64,000 nt of DNA, taken from positions 80,714-144,713 of the forward strand of contig NZ_FCOK02000014.1 in assembly GCF_001544555.2 (NCBI RefSeq), given 5' to 3'. This DNA comes from Caballeronia udeis. Its GTDB lineage: Bacteria > Pseudomonadota > Gammaproteobacteria > Burkholderiales > Burkholderiaceae. The notes under the pieces were generated by a model. It made no database searches. It was not told the origin of the DNA and saw nothing but the letters and a program-made list of their open reading frames with translations. Made by a program: the position numbers and the translations under genes. This document shows positions 8,508-16,651 of this stretch, piece by piece (position 1 is the first letter of the stretch; each line of letters starts with the position of its first letter).

Positions 8508-8530
8508 AAAGCCTTATCTGGTAAGGCTTT
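8508..8530. other. 9-bp hairpin at the right end of the iteron array
   Basis: AAAGCCTTA and TAAGGCTTT form a perfect stem with a five-base loop, 12 bp after the last iteron. There is no T-run for a classical terminator, so a protein-binding or boundary role is equally possible. Confidence 0.5.
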
Positions 8531-8614
8531 GCCGTGGCGTTAACGTCTTTAACTAGGGTTCAAAGGTGTTTACTTCTAATACTCTCAAGCAGCTGAGTGA
8601 TCCAAGAAAGAGAG

Positions 8615-8716
8615 CCGTGAAACAAAGACTCCGTGGAACATCGGCAGAAAGGCGTAAGTTTGAAAAAAACGCTAGTAATCAACAGCTTGAGGGATTAACC
8701 TCGACATGTTTCACGG
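8615..8716. repeat. Separated inverted repeat CCGTGAAACA / TGTTTCACGG
   Basis: CCGTGAAACA (8615-8624) and TGTTTCACGG (8707-8716) are exact inverses, 82 bp apart, in the gap between the origin and kfrA. Each arm resembles one half of the classical parS site of primary chromosomes (TGTTTCACGTGAAACA). Confidence 0.5.
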
Positions 8717-8813
8717 ATGCCACTGCAGCGCTTGTGTGATATCAACTATCCAGCCAAAAAAAGAGTAGCGACAGCTGGTACCCCATCCGCTCAACCTAAA
8801 AATGTAGCATTTG

Positions 8814-8845
8814 ATACGTAAAGTATTATTATACGAACGAAATTG
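8814..8845 (+). promoter_or_regulatory. Probable kfrA promoter/operator
   Basis: ATAC (8814-8817) and GTAT (8823-8826) form a small dyad running into TATTATTATACG, an AT-rich -10-like stretch about 30 bp before the kfrA start. KfrA proteins commonly repress their own promoter through such dyads. The assignment rests on position and composition only. Confidence 0.35.
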
Positions 8846-8859
8846 ACTCGGAGCTTCCC

Positions 8860-10074
8860 ATGAACGACGCAGAACGTCTCGTACTGCGGACTGAACTCGC
8901 TGCGATGCGGACCAATGGTGCGCGTCGGCAGGATCTGTCGCAGCATGCGTGCAAGCGGCTTTTCTTCGATTTCGGCATTCGCCCTTCAATGGCCACCGTC
9001 AGAGACCTGACACAAACCGGTAGCGCAAGCGATATTCCAAAGGATATCGACACATTCTGGGCACGGATCAGATCCGCTTCGCGCGTTCGGATCGAAGGTG
9101 GAGCGATTCCGGAAGGACTGCAGGAACGAGCCGGCGAACTGCTCGGCCAACTTTTCCAGGAAGCGCAGGAATTTGCGATTCGATCACTCGAAGACGAGCG
9201 CCACGCAGCAAAAGATGACATTGATGAGGCAATGAGCCGGCTTCGCGATGCCGAAGTGCGCTGCGCGACGGTAGAAGAGGCGCTTCGCCGCAGTGAAGCG
9301 CGTGCCGATACTGCATTAGCCCGTAATTCCTCGCTGGAGATTGAGTTGGGTTCACTTCGTGGCCGCGAACTGGAGGCGCAAAGCAGCCTGCATGCATCGA
9401 TTCATCGGCTGGAAAGCGAACACGCCGCGCTGACTCAACGGCTTGAAACAGAACAAACAGCCAACGCCACACTACGCGACCGCGTCGATACGTTAAACGG
9501 TGAACTGAGGCACAACACCGAGCATTACGCGCAACAGATCAAGGACGCAATCAGCGAGGCCGAGCGGCGGGTGAAACCAATGCTCGTGGAACTTGACTCC
9601 TTACGTGGCATGGCTGCGACCTATCAAGCGGGTGTACGTCAGGCAAGCCAGAAGGAATTCGATTTTATTCAACAACTTAGCATTTCCAAGGCGCGCGCGG
9701 ACCGGCTGGAACTGAAAATTCGCGAGCAATCGGACGAACTCGACATGCTGGCCCTTGAGCGCGATGCGCTGCTCGGGCGAAGCGGAACGAGCGAAAACGT
9801 CGCCCGGCTGATCTGCACCATGGTTGAGGGAGGACGGTTATCCATGGAGGAAATCCGGACTTTGGGAGCGGACATCGATGGTTTTGTCACGGTGCCGGCC
9901 CGCTGCCCCACGTGCGTCACCGGCGAGCCCGAACTTGCGCAGCACGATGACGAGTTCGAGTTGTCCTGTCCGGATTGTGAGTGCTCGTCAGGGACGGCTT
10001 TGTCCAGGTTGCTTGCAGTGGCCCGCTTCCACTCCGCCGATAAGGTCGACGCCCGTGAGCAAACCGAGAGGTGA
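8860..10074 (+). CDS. KfrA-like coiled-coil DNA-binding protein with zinc ribbon
   Basis: This 404-residue protein has the layout of KfrA, a plasmid nucleoid-like DNA-binding protein that aids segregation. The N-terminal 60 residues fit the KfrA_N helix-turn-helix domain (RQDLSQHACKRLFFDFG, then PSMATVRDLT). Residues of about 100-330 form a long heptad-rich coiled coil (Ala/Glu/Arg/Leu). Unlike classic KfrA, the C-terminus carries two Cys pairs, CPTC at about 349 and CPDC at about 371, which look like a zinc ribbon. It stands alone beside the origin, reading away from it. An iteron on the opposite strand overlaps its stop codon. A role in segregation or in organising the origin is inferred from family and position. 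Confidence 0.8.
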   Translation: MNDAERLVLRTELAAMRTNGARRQDLSQHACKRLFFDFGIRPSMATVRDLTQTGSASDIPKDIDTFWARIRSASRVRIEGGAIPEGLQERAGELLGQLFQEAQEFAIRSLEDERHAAKDDIDEAMSRLRDAEVRCATVEEALRRSEARADTALARNSSLEIELGSLRGRELEAQSSLHASIHRLESEHAALTQRLETEQTANATLRDRVDTLNGELRHNTEHYAQQIKDAISEAERRVKPMLVELDSLRGMAATYQAGVRQASQKEFDFIQQLSISKARADRLELKIREQSDELDMLALERDALLGRSGTSENVARLICTMVEGGRLSMEEIRTLGADIDGFVTVPARCPTCVTGEPELAQHDDEFELSCPDCECSSGTALSRLLAVARFHSADKVDAREQTER

Positions 10075-10085
10075 GACTTTTCGGG
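10070..10085 (-). repeat. Outlying iteron at the kfrA stop codon
   Basis: The minus strand reads CCCGAAAAGTCTCACC, a full match to the origin iteron consensus. It overlaps the kfrA stop and faces the copy at 10154. Confidence 0.75.
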
Positions 10086-10094
10086 AGGTGAATG

Positions 10095-11114
10095 CTATTC
10101 GAGTCCGTGGGTTTCTTGGCGGCCGCTTGCCTGGGCCTCTGCTAAATCGCGCTCCCGTATTTCCTCACCTGTCCAGTTTTGCCATGCTCGATGCAACCGG
10201 TGCGCCGAGATCTGCTGCTGGAACCCCAGCCATTGGCCCACGCGCTTGGGTGCCGTGCCACTTTCGAATAACTCGGCTGCGAATGTGTTCCGCAAGGTTT
10301 GCGGACTCGCGCGCGCCGTTCGGGAATTGGCAATGCCCGCGGCTTCGATTACGGCATCGACGGCGCGCAGCATCGTCGCCTTATGCATCGGGCGCCCGGA
10401 GGGAGCGGATGGAAACATAAGTTTGCCGAGTAACCGTACTGTTTTGCGCTCGCTGACCCAACTGTCGAGTAGTGCGATCGCAAATGGCGCGAGCCGGGTT
10501 TCCCGATTCAACGCGGGATTCGTCGCCTCGATGGCTAACCATGGCTGATTCCATACATAGTTACTAACGGTCAATGCTGCTGCTTCGCCCGTTTTGACAC
10601 CACCGCCCAAAAAAGTGCCGACCAGGGCACGATCACGGCGCTCCCGCCAACGCTGCCCTGCCGGTAAATCACCGATCGCGGAAAAAAGATAACTGATCAG
10701 AGCTGCTCGTTCACCGTGGGCGAGAAATCCTGTTGGCTCGTTTTCCCGGGCATCTCGCCACGAAGCCTCGCCGTCCTGGGCGATGAAGCGAGCCGGGTTC
10801 GTCGATGCCATTTCTATCTCGCGCACATGGTCGAGTACCCGCTCGATAAGGCGCAGATAACGAACGCGTTGTGGTTTTCGGATTTCCAGCTGCGTGACGA
10901 ACTGTTCGATTGCCAGCCTATCAACCGTGCGGAGATTGACGTGTTTGACTGTCAGCCACTCGAGGAAGAGTCCCCATTGAGCTCGATACACGTCGGCGGA
11001 CGATGCCTTGAATGCTTGTTTCGCCATCCATGAGTCGAACGCGCTACGCGGATCGGCGTACCAGTTGGCGCGCTCGTGATCGAAGATCCCGTGGCTTTCG
11101 GCGGGAGCAGTCAT
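10095..11114 (-). CDS. Tyrosine-recombinase-like protein, probably catalytically inactive
   Basis: This 339-residue protein has the layout of XerC/D-type recombinases: a SAM-like core-binding domain (about residues 25-115) and a catalytic-type domain (about 135-311). The catalytic residues look replaced. The first Arg of the usual G-L-R-x-x-E motif is missing in GGGVKTGEAAAL. The H-x-L-R-H box reads SPQTLRNTFA, keeping only the Arg. The LGH box reads LGFQQQ. The region expected to hold the nucleophilic Tyr reads SAHRLHRAW with no Tyr. It sits beside the origin, convergent with kfrA, and carries an iteron in its 3' end. A structural DNA-binding role is more likely than recombination, though remote function cannot be excluded. 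Confidence 0.75.
   Translation of the reverse strand: MTAPAESHGIFDHERANWYADPRSAFDSWMAKQAFKASSADVYRAQWGLFLEWLTVKHVNLRTVDRLAIEQFVTQLEIRKPQRVRYLRLIERVLDHVREIEMASTNPARFIAQDGEASWRDARENEPTGFLAHGERAALISYLFSAIGDLPAGQRWRERRDRALVGTFLGGGVKTGEAAALTVSNYVWNQPWLAIEATNPALNRETRLAPFAIALLDSWVSERKTVRLLGKLMFPSAPSGRPMHKATMLRAVDAVIEAAGIANSRTARASPQTLRNTFAAELFESGTAPKRVGQWLGFQQQISAHRLHRAWQNWTGEEIRERDLAEAQASGRQETHGLE
10154..10169 (+). repeat. Outlying iteron inside the recombinase-like gene
   Basis: CCCGTATTTCCTCACC is identical over all 16 bp to the origin iterons at 7336 and 8118. It lies in the 3' end of the recombinase-like gene, encoding part of its C-terminal GEEIRER segment on the other strand, and faces the inverted copy 84 bp to the left. 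Confidence 0.85.
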
Positions 11115-11410
11115 TGATTTGTTAATCCGTTAGTTGTGAATTTGCCAGATAGGAGATTACGCGATAGCTGGAAGCAATGTCCATTGCATTGCATTTGAAC
11201 GCTGCGCTTGTTGAGCACGGACGGAGCTATTGCATGACGAGTAACAGGTGCCGGCGTCCTGGCAATGGGTGTGCGGCAACCGGCGCATAAATCGCGACCT
11301 GGCATTTGTGCATTGGAGTTTCGCTGCAAACTCCAATGGTTATTGGCAAAGGCGTGGCCGTCGATTCCCGGCGGCCATGCTCGAAGCTCACTCGATCACC
11401 TGGTTAGCTA

Positions 11411-11770
11411 TCAATGTGCAACAGCTATTGCCAGCTCGGGATGTCCAGCACGCGCCGCACAGTCGTAGGCATCGACGGCAAATACAAACACCGGTGGTAA
11501 TGCATTCGATGCCCCGAAATCTACGAGGTCATCGGTTTCAGGAAAAACCATGTCGTCCGGCCGCGCAAACAGCGCGCGCAGTGCGGATTCATGTCGCCCG
11601 GCAAAACCCAGGTCTGCGAGCGCTTCGGCCTCAATTGCGAGCAACAGCCGCCAGGTCAAGGGCACGCCTTGCACGATATAGCGCGCGGCTATATCGCGCG
11701 TGATTCGTTCAAGGTCGCGCACCACGCGTGCAAATTCGGGGGTGTCCATACGATCTTCGTCGAAGTCCAT
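11411..11770 (-). CDS. Hypothetical protein behind a LexA box
   Basis: No family is recognised in this 119-residue acidic, leucine-rich and probably helical protein. The start at 11770 is chosen because GGAGGAGA lies 4-5 bp upstream; a second in-frame ATG at 11785 precedes that ribosome-binding site and is less likely. A 20-bp LexA-type palindrome lies at 11809-11828, 39 bp upstream of the start, so expression is probably induced by DNA damage. The gene stands alone between the recombinase-like gene and csbD. Codon use is normal for the window, which supports a real gene. Confidence 0.6.
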   Translation of the reverse strand: MDFDEDRMDTPEFARVVRDLERITRDIAARYIVQGVPLTWRLLLAIEAEALADLGFAGRHESALRALFARPDDMVFPETDDLVDFGASNALPPVFVFAVDAYDCAARAGHPELAIAVAH

Positions 11771-11808
11771 TGCTGTCTCCTCCATTCATGCCATTGCACC
11801 AAGGTATG

Positions 11809-11828
11809 TACTGTACAAACATACAGTA
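11809..11828 (-). promoter_or_regulatory. LexA (SOS) box
   Basis: TACTGTACAAACATACAGTA matches the LexA consensus CTGT-N8-ACAG and extends it symmetrically to TACTGT-N8-ACAGTA. It lies just upstream of the small gene ending at 11411, at a distance fitting a promoter. The nearest gene on the other side (csbD-like) starts 200 bp away. Confidence 0.75.
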
Positions 11829-12028
11829 TTTATCGCAATGTTCCTCTAGCGTCGCGCTGAGCGCCGCGCGCGTATGTGCGATTCCGCCTACGTGGGAATC
11901 AGACGTGCGCGGCTGTTCTGCTGCGGTCGAAATCGCCATTCTGGTACCAGTTCAGGGCGGTTTCCCTGACATGGCGCCGCGACTCCCACGAAATCGGGAC
12001 TCGCGCTTCAATATGAAAGGAGATCAAG

Positions 12029-12214
12029 ATGAACAAGGATCAGAAGGACGGCGTGGCGAATCAAGTCAAGGGCAAAGTCAACGAGGCCGTTGGCAAGGTA
12101 ACGGGCAACAAGGCCCGGGAAGCCAAGGGCGACATGCAGCAGGCAGCCGGGAAGGTGCAAAAAGGCGTTGGTGACGCGCGCGAAGACGTAAAGGATGCGA
12201 TCAAGAAACATTGA
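12029..12214 (+). CDS. CsbD-family stress protein
   Basis: This 61-residue, highly charged protein matches the CsbD family throughout: MNKDQKDGVANQVKGKVNEA at the start, then a Lys/Ala/Gly-rich heptad pattern with QAAGKVQKGVGD. Family members are abundant stress-response proteins of unknown mechanism, often under general stress control. A strong ribosome-binding site (AAAGGAG) lies 8 bp upstream of the ATG. A rho-independent terminator follows at 12282, so it is a single-gene unit. Confidence 0.92.
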   Translation: MNKDQKDGVANQVKGKVNEAVGKVTGNKAREAKGDMQQAAGKVQKGVGDAREDVKDAIKKH

Positions 12215-12281
12215 ACGGTTGTGACGGGTTGCTGCGATTAGCGGGCTATCCCGCGCACTGGGCGTTCCGTTTGAAACGATT

Positions 12282-12313
12282 GGCCGTTCCAATGCGAGTT
12301 GGAACGGCCTTTT
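12282..12313 (+). terminator. Rho-independent terminator after csbD
   Basis: GGCCGTTCCAA and TTGGAACGGCC form a perfect 11-bp stem with a six-base loop, followed by TTTT. Confidence 0.85.
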
Positions 12314-12893
12314 GTGCTTACTTCGTGACCGTGAACGGTTCGTATGCTCCGACTGACTGGTTACAGACAAGCGGTTTGTTGGAAATGTTTGTTGGGTTTT
12401 GAATTGTCCGGCCAGATTTGAACTGTCATCCAGCCTCTTATACGAACCAGGTGCGAAGCTTAATTTTTGCGCGTTCGGCGTTTTGAAAACAAAGCCCTTG
12501 CCTGTCGACGGTTCCGCGCCTTGACGGTGGGCTGCCGGGAAACTTTATGCGCATCAAGTTCCGGGCATGGGTGGCAGGCCCTGAGCCAAGTCGATGCGGC
12601 TTTGATCACGCTAACCGCAAACGGCGCACTTCCACATCTCATTTACCGGTACTCGGCGATGTGGAGCTCAGCGAAGTACAAGTTAACAACGACATGTGTC
12701 GATTCTCGATCAAACCGATCGAAACCAGAAGAATTAGCTAAAAAAACAAACCCACCGTCGGTTTGTGTCCTTAAAAACTCGTTCCCCAATTTCACACAAA
12801 TGCACATGACGTTCATGTAAAGTTCCGCTCGAACTTCATATAAAAGGCGTGGTCGGCGAGACTGCGACGGCGAAACGCACGGGTTTGAGCCGA
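12314..12893. other. Intergenic region with a degenerate parS
   Basis: No gene is recognised here. The only clear signal is the parS-like sequence at 12543-12558. The last 150 bp before the next gene are AT-richer and may hold its promoter. Confidence 0.5.
12543..12558. promoter_or_regulatory. parS: Degenerate parS-like palindrome 4
   Basis: CTTTATGCGCATCAAG differs from the perfect 16-bp palindrome at one position. It lies about 8 kb from the par operon, on the far side of the origin. ParB could still bind, but one changed base in the right arm may weaken it. Confidence 0.55.
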
Positions 12894-13415
12894 ATGAAAA
12901 CGTCAGCGACTGTCTCAAAAAATATCCATGTTCCGCTCATGCTGGCGGCCCTGATGGCATTGGGAGCGACACCGAAGGTCTCGGCCGCCGAGATTTGCAG
13001 CGACGGCTTATGGGCGGACGCGATGATCGGTTCGTATCACGTCCATCCCAAAAAACACTTTGATCAATTCAACCCCGGTATTGGCGTTGAATGCTGGGTT
13101 GCTCCGCAGTGGGCACTGACAGGCGGCTACTTTCGAAACTCACTTACCGCGCCTTCGTTTTATGGCGGCGGTGTCTGGGCGCCGGAATTCGCGCATTGGG
13201 GTTACGTCCGGCTGGCTGCAATGGGCGGTTTGATATCGGGATACGACTATGGCAAATGGGGCATAGGCCACGATCACAAACTGGGTCCGGTCCTCGCGCC
13301 GGTCATCATGGCGGAGTACGGCCGTATTGGCGCGAACATCATTCTGATTCCGCCCATCCCCTCCAGCGATCTGCCCTTCACGCTAGGATTTCAGCTACGA
13401 GTCCGATTTTGGTGA
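12894..13415 (+). CDS. Secreted outer-membrane-like protein
   Basis: This 173-residue protein starts with a signal peptide: positively charged MKTSATVSKN, a hydrophobic stretch, then VSAAE as the cleavage region near residue 33. The mature part is rich in Gly, Tyr and Trp with alternating hydrophobic residues, for example GYFRNSLTAPSFYGGGVW and LGFQLRVRFW. It ends in a C-terminal Phe-Trp pair, as in small outer-membrane beta-barrels. An in-frame start 45 bp upstream would only add a polar extension. The function is not known. It could be a small barrel enzyme or a structural protein; lipid A-modifying barrels have a similar size. Confidence 0.65.
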   Translation: MKTSATVSKNIHVPLMLAALMALGATPKVSAAEICSDGLWADAMIGSYHVHPKKHFDQFNPGIGVECWVAPQWALTGGYFRNSLTAPSFYGGGVWAPEFAHWGYVRLAAMGGLISGYDYGKWGIGHDHKLGPVLAPVIMAEYGRIGANIILIPPIPSSDLPFTLGFQLRVRFW

Positions 13416-13673
13416 CATCTCGCCACGGACATTGAGACGCTGGTTTTCGCGCCGTCGAGTTCGCGCGGGTGATGTCGAACCGTAGACAATACCGTGTGCT
13501 CTGTCTGAAGCGCTTCAATCGTCTCCAGTCCCGGCACGCATAAGGTCCACGGACTTGGTCTGTCGACGCCCATTCCGCTGCATATTCAAATTCCCGGTCT
13601 GCTATGGAGTCCAGATTAAATCTGCGTGCAAAACGAGGCTCGCCGGAGCGATTGACCGCGCTCCAGGCCTGCT

Positions 13674-13689
13674 CCCGTATCAGCTCACC
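13674..13689 (+). repeat. Outlying iteron
   Basis: CCCGTATCAGCTCACC matches the origin consensus at all fixed positions and is followed by TTGA. It faces the inverted copy at 13770, start to start 96 bp. Confidence 0.75.
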
Positions 13690-13769
13690 TTGATACCGGA
13701 TACGTTTAGGGACTTCGCGCTCGAAAACGGCTTGATAGAAGCGTCGCTCTGACGTCATCAACCTTTATC

Positions 13770-13785
13770 GGTGAGTGTTTTCGGG
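13770..13785 (-). repeat. Outlying iteron, inverted
   Basis: The minus strand reads CCCGAAAACACTCACC, a full consensus match, close to the origin copies at 7811 and 8020. Confidence 0.78.
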
Positions 13786-13999
13786 AGCCGGAGCCGGACT
13801 CGGAATCCATCAATGGCACCACCCCGAATCGAAGCTGATCCAGGACATCCGCCTCTCGGCAATCCTTATCTTATCTTTTCAATCCTTTCCAACGCTCTGT
13901 CATAAACCGTCTGTATTCTCAGCGCCATCGTTTTGGCGTACTGCATCAATGGGTGCGTGCCGAGCGTACCCGTTCACTCCGATCCCTCCTGAGAAAGCC

Positions 14000-14173
14000 A
14001 TGCAAACGTCGAAACTTCGACTCTGCGCGCTCATAGTCGCGTCGATACTTCCCGGACTGTTGCTGTCCGCCTGTGGTAGTTCGGATTCCCCGAGTCAATC
14101 CGCGTGCGGTGGTGCATCCGTATCGGCCAAGATGAGCTGTCCGCCAGCTGCCACACCTGCTTCGTCATCCTGA
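14000..14173 (+). CDS. Small lipoprotein
   Basis: This 57-residue predicted lipoprotein begins MQTSKLRLCALIVASI, a lipoprotein signal sequence with lipobox LLSAC at about residues 21-25. The mature peptide is about 33 residues, rich in Ser, Ala and Pro, with two further cysteines that could form a disulphide. The ATG is preceded by a moderate ribosome-binding site (TGAGAAAG). It lies 104 bp upstream of the phospholipase C gene on the same strand and may be co-transcribed with it. The function is unknown. Confidence 0.65.
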   Translation: MQTSKLRLCALIVASILPGLLLSACGSSDSPSQSACGGASVSAKMSCPPAATPASSS

Positions 14174-14277
14174 ACGTCCTGAAAACTGCATCCATAGTTT
14201 GTTGAAACGGCTGCTTGTCGCCCTCTAGGCTCGCGAGCGGCCAATCACTCCCGATAGAACATAAAAAAGGTAAGCGC

Positions 14278-16398
14278 ATGGTCACGAAGAGCCGCCGCGA
14301 TTTTCTGAAAATTTCCGCCAGCCTGGCGGGTGCCGGCGCTGCAGCGTCGCTCGTTCCGGACTCGATCCGCAAGGCGCTGGCGATCGAGCCGAATTCCGTT
14401 ACCGGCACGATCAACGACGTAGAGCATATTGTCGTGTTCATGCAGGAAAATCGCTCGTTCGATCATTACCTTGGACACCTGAGCGGCGTGCGAGGGTATA
14501 ACGACCGCTTCCCCGTGACGCTTCCAAATGGGTTGCCGGTATGGTTCCAGCCGCGTCAGGAGAATCAGGCCCAGACCATCACCCCATTCCGTTACGACAC
14601 GACGAACCCGGCCGTCAACGCGCAATGTATTGGCGGGCTGCCGCATACATGGGCGACCACGCATGGCGCGATTGATAACGGCCGCGCCGACAAATGGGCG
14701 GTGCAGAAGACCGACATGACGATGGGTTATCACGTGCGTGCGGACATCCCGTTTCACTACGCGCTTGCTGATGCGTTCACCGTCTGCGATCACTATTTTT
14801 GTTCGATCCCCGGCAACACGCATCCGAACCGAATGTACCTGATGACCGGCATGGTCGACCCGACCGGAGCCGGCGGCGGTCCGCTGCTCGACAACACGGA
14901 CTATGTCGATAACCAGTTCGACACACTCCAGATGGCGCCTTTCAACTGGACGACCTATCCGGAGCGCCTGGAAGCGGCAGGCGTTTCGTGGCAGATCTAT
15001 CAGCAGGGAACGAACTTCGATAACTACAGCGGCAACTACGGCACCAACGTGCTGGCGAACTTCCAGAACTACGTGAACGCGCCGGCCGGTTCAGCGCTGA
15101 ACACGAAGGCGATGGTCGCGCGCACGCTTACGCAACTCAAGGCCGACGTGGTCGCTAACGCGTTGCCGCAGGTCTCCTGGCTGCTGCCGCCCGCCGCCTA
15201 CTCCGAGCATCCGAAATTTACGCCGCTCTACGGCGCGGAATATATCTCGTCGATTCTCGATGCCCTGACCGCGAACCCGGATGTCTGGAGCAAGACGGCG
15301 CTGTTCATCATGTATGACGAGAACGATGGCTTCTTTGATCACATGGTTCCGCCGCAAGCGCCCACGTTGCCGGGCTCGGGCCTGAGCACAGCGGACATTA
15401 CGCTCGAACGCCATACCGTGGTGACCGCTGCGCAAGCCGGTACTTATACCGCTGACAACCTGCCTTACGGCCTTGGCCCCCGCGTGCCGATGACCGTTGT
15501 CTCGCCCTGGAGCAAGGGCGGTTTTGTCTGCTCGCAAGTGTTCGATCACACGTCGGTGCTGCAATTCATCGAGAAGCGTTTTGGGGTGATCGAGACGAAC
15601 CTCACGCCGTGGCGTCGTGCGATATGCGGCGACCTGACCTCGGCGTTCGATTTCTCGAAGGCCGATGCTACCGTCCCGGCACTGCCAAGCACGGCGGGAT
15701 ATATTGCAACGGCCGATATGCAATGCGCGTTGCCGACCAACCAGACCGCACCCGCCGCCACCGCTCCGCAGGTGATTGCCGCGCAGGAGCCGGGTACGCG
15801 TCCGGCGCGCCCGTTGCCCTATGAACTGCATGTGAACGGCACGCTGCAGGTGCAAAGCCAGACGTACACGCTGACCTTCGCGAATACTGGCACCGTGGGC
15901 GCGAATTTCTATGTGTACACGGCCGACCCGACGGCGATGCCCAAGCGTTATACCGTTGAAGCAGGCAAGCAGCTTTCCGATACCTGGCCCGTCGGCAGCA
16001 ATGGTCAATACTCGTTGAGCGTATTCGGTCCGAACGGTTACTTCCGGCGTTTCACCGGCGCGGTCACAGCCGAAGCGGCCGTGCAACCCGAGATGGTGAC
16101 GTGCTACGACGTGGCCAACGGCAATGTTTATCTGACGCTCAGCAATCAGGGCGCCGCGCCGGTAGTCTTCACGGTCACCGATCTTGCCTACGGCCAGCCG
16201 CCGCGATCAATCACGGTGCCCGCGGTCAAGACCGCGGAGGATCACTGGGACCTGTCGTGCAGCAGTAACTGGTACGACCTGCAGGTGACCATGCCTTCCA
16301 ACCCGGCATTCCAGCGTCGCGTGGCAGGGCACGTTGAAACCGGTCGCGTGGGCACGAGCGATCCGGCTGCCACAGTGCCGGTTACGAAACCTGTCTGA
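14278..16398 (+). CDS. Tat-exported non-haemolytic-type phospholipase C
   Basis: This 706-residue member of the bacterial phospholipase C/acid phosphatase superfamily hydrolyses phospholipid head groups outside the inner membrane. The N-terminus has a twin-arginine signal (SRRDFLK, then a hydrophobic segment to about residue 37). The catalytic domain starts with VEHIVVFMQENRSFDHYLG, and the later motifs NTHPNRMYLMTG and YDENDGFFDHMVPP are the family's metal/active-site blocks. Two C-terminal beta domains (about residues 500-700) match the DUF756-type modules of phosphocholine-preferring phospholipases C. The start is the ATG after AAAAAAGG. Substrate choice between phosphatidylcholine and others is not decided by the sequence. 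Confidence 0.9.
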   Translation: MVTKSRRDFLKISASLAGAGAAASLVPDSIRKALAIEPNSVTGTINDVEHIVVFMQENRSFDHYLGHLSGVRGYNDRFPVTLPNGLPVWFQPRQENQAQTITPFRYDTTNPAVNAQCIGGLPHTWATTHGAIDNGRADKWAVQKTDMTMGYHVRADIPFHYALADAFTVCDHYFCSIPGNTHPNRMYLMTGMVDPTGAGGGPLLDNTDYVDNQFDTLQMAPFNWTTYPERLEAAGVSWQIYQQGTNFDNYSGNYGTNVLANFQNYVNAPAGSALNTKAMVARTLTQLKADVVANALPQVSWLLPPAAYSEHPKFTPLYGAEYISSILDALTANPDVWSKTALFIMYDENDGFFDHMVPPQAPTLPGSGLSTADITLERHTVVTAAQAGTYTADNLPYGLGPRVPMTVVSPWSKGGFVCSQVFDHTSVLQFIEKRFGVIETNLTPWRRAICGDLTSAFDFSKADATVPALPSTAGYIATADMQCALPTNQTAPAATAPQVIAAQEPGTRPARPLPYELHVNGTLQVQSQTYTLTFANTGTVGANFYVYTADPTAMPKRYTVEAGKQLSDTWPVGSNGQYSLSVFGPNGYFRRFTGAVTAEAAVQPEMVTCYDVANGNVYLTLSNQGAAPVVFTVTDLAYGQPPRSITVPAVKTAEDHWDLSCSSNWYDLQVTMPSNPAFQRRVAGHVETGRVGTSDPAATVPVTKPV

Positions 16399-16422
16399 AT
16401 CTGACGAGTATCGACGACAGGC

Positions 16423-16444
16423 CGCGCCGGCTTTAGCCGGCGCG
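16423..16444 (+). terminator. GC-rich hairpin after the phospholipase gene
   Basis: CGCGCCGGC and GCCGGCGCG form a perfect 9-bp stem with loop TTTA, 24 bp after the stop codon. A T-run is absent, so termination may need Rho or may be partial. Confidence 0.5.
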
Positions 16445-16651
16445 CATGGAACTGATCACAAGAAGGCAATTGCTGAATGAATTAACTCGGCAAGCGCGGT
16501 TTCTTCCGGGCCTTGGTTTCGTGGCCACAGGCGTTGTTGCAATCGCTGACGGACCGCTCAGACAGACAGGCGGTTCCCAACCCTCAGACCTTCAAAGCGC
16601 AGATGCCTGCGTTTTGTGCGCGTCTTGCGCGCGACCCCATCGTCTACTATG

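Larger units (their letters stand above)
13416..13999. other. Intergenic region with a facing pair of iterons
   Basis: No gene can be supported. A 127-codon frame on the minus strand (13378-13761) overlaps the end of the preceding gene and has no recognisable family. Two iteron motifs lie here in opposite orientation, at 13674 and 13770. Confidence 0.5.

Noticed and set aside
7144..8859. DnaA boxes in the origin
   Set aside because: Only weak resemblances such as TTATCCTGC near 8278 were found; none is within one mismatch of TTATCCACA.
13378..13761. 127-codon minus-strand frame
   Set aside because: It overlaps the end of the preceding gene, contains both iterons of the pair and has no recognised motif. 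A coding role could not be supported.
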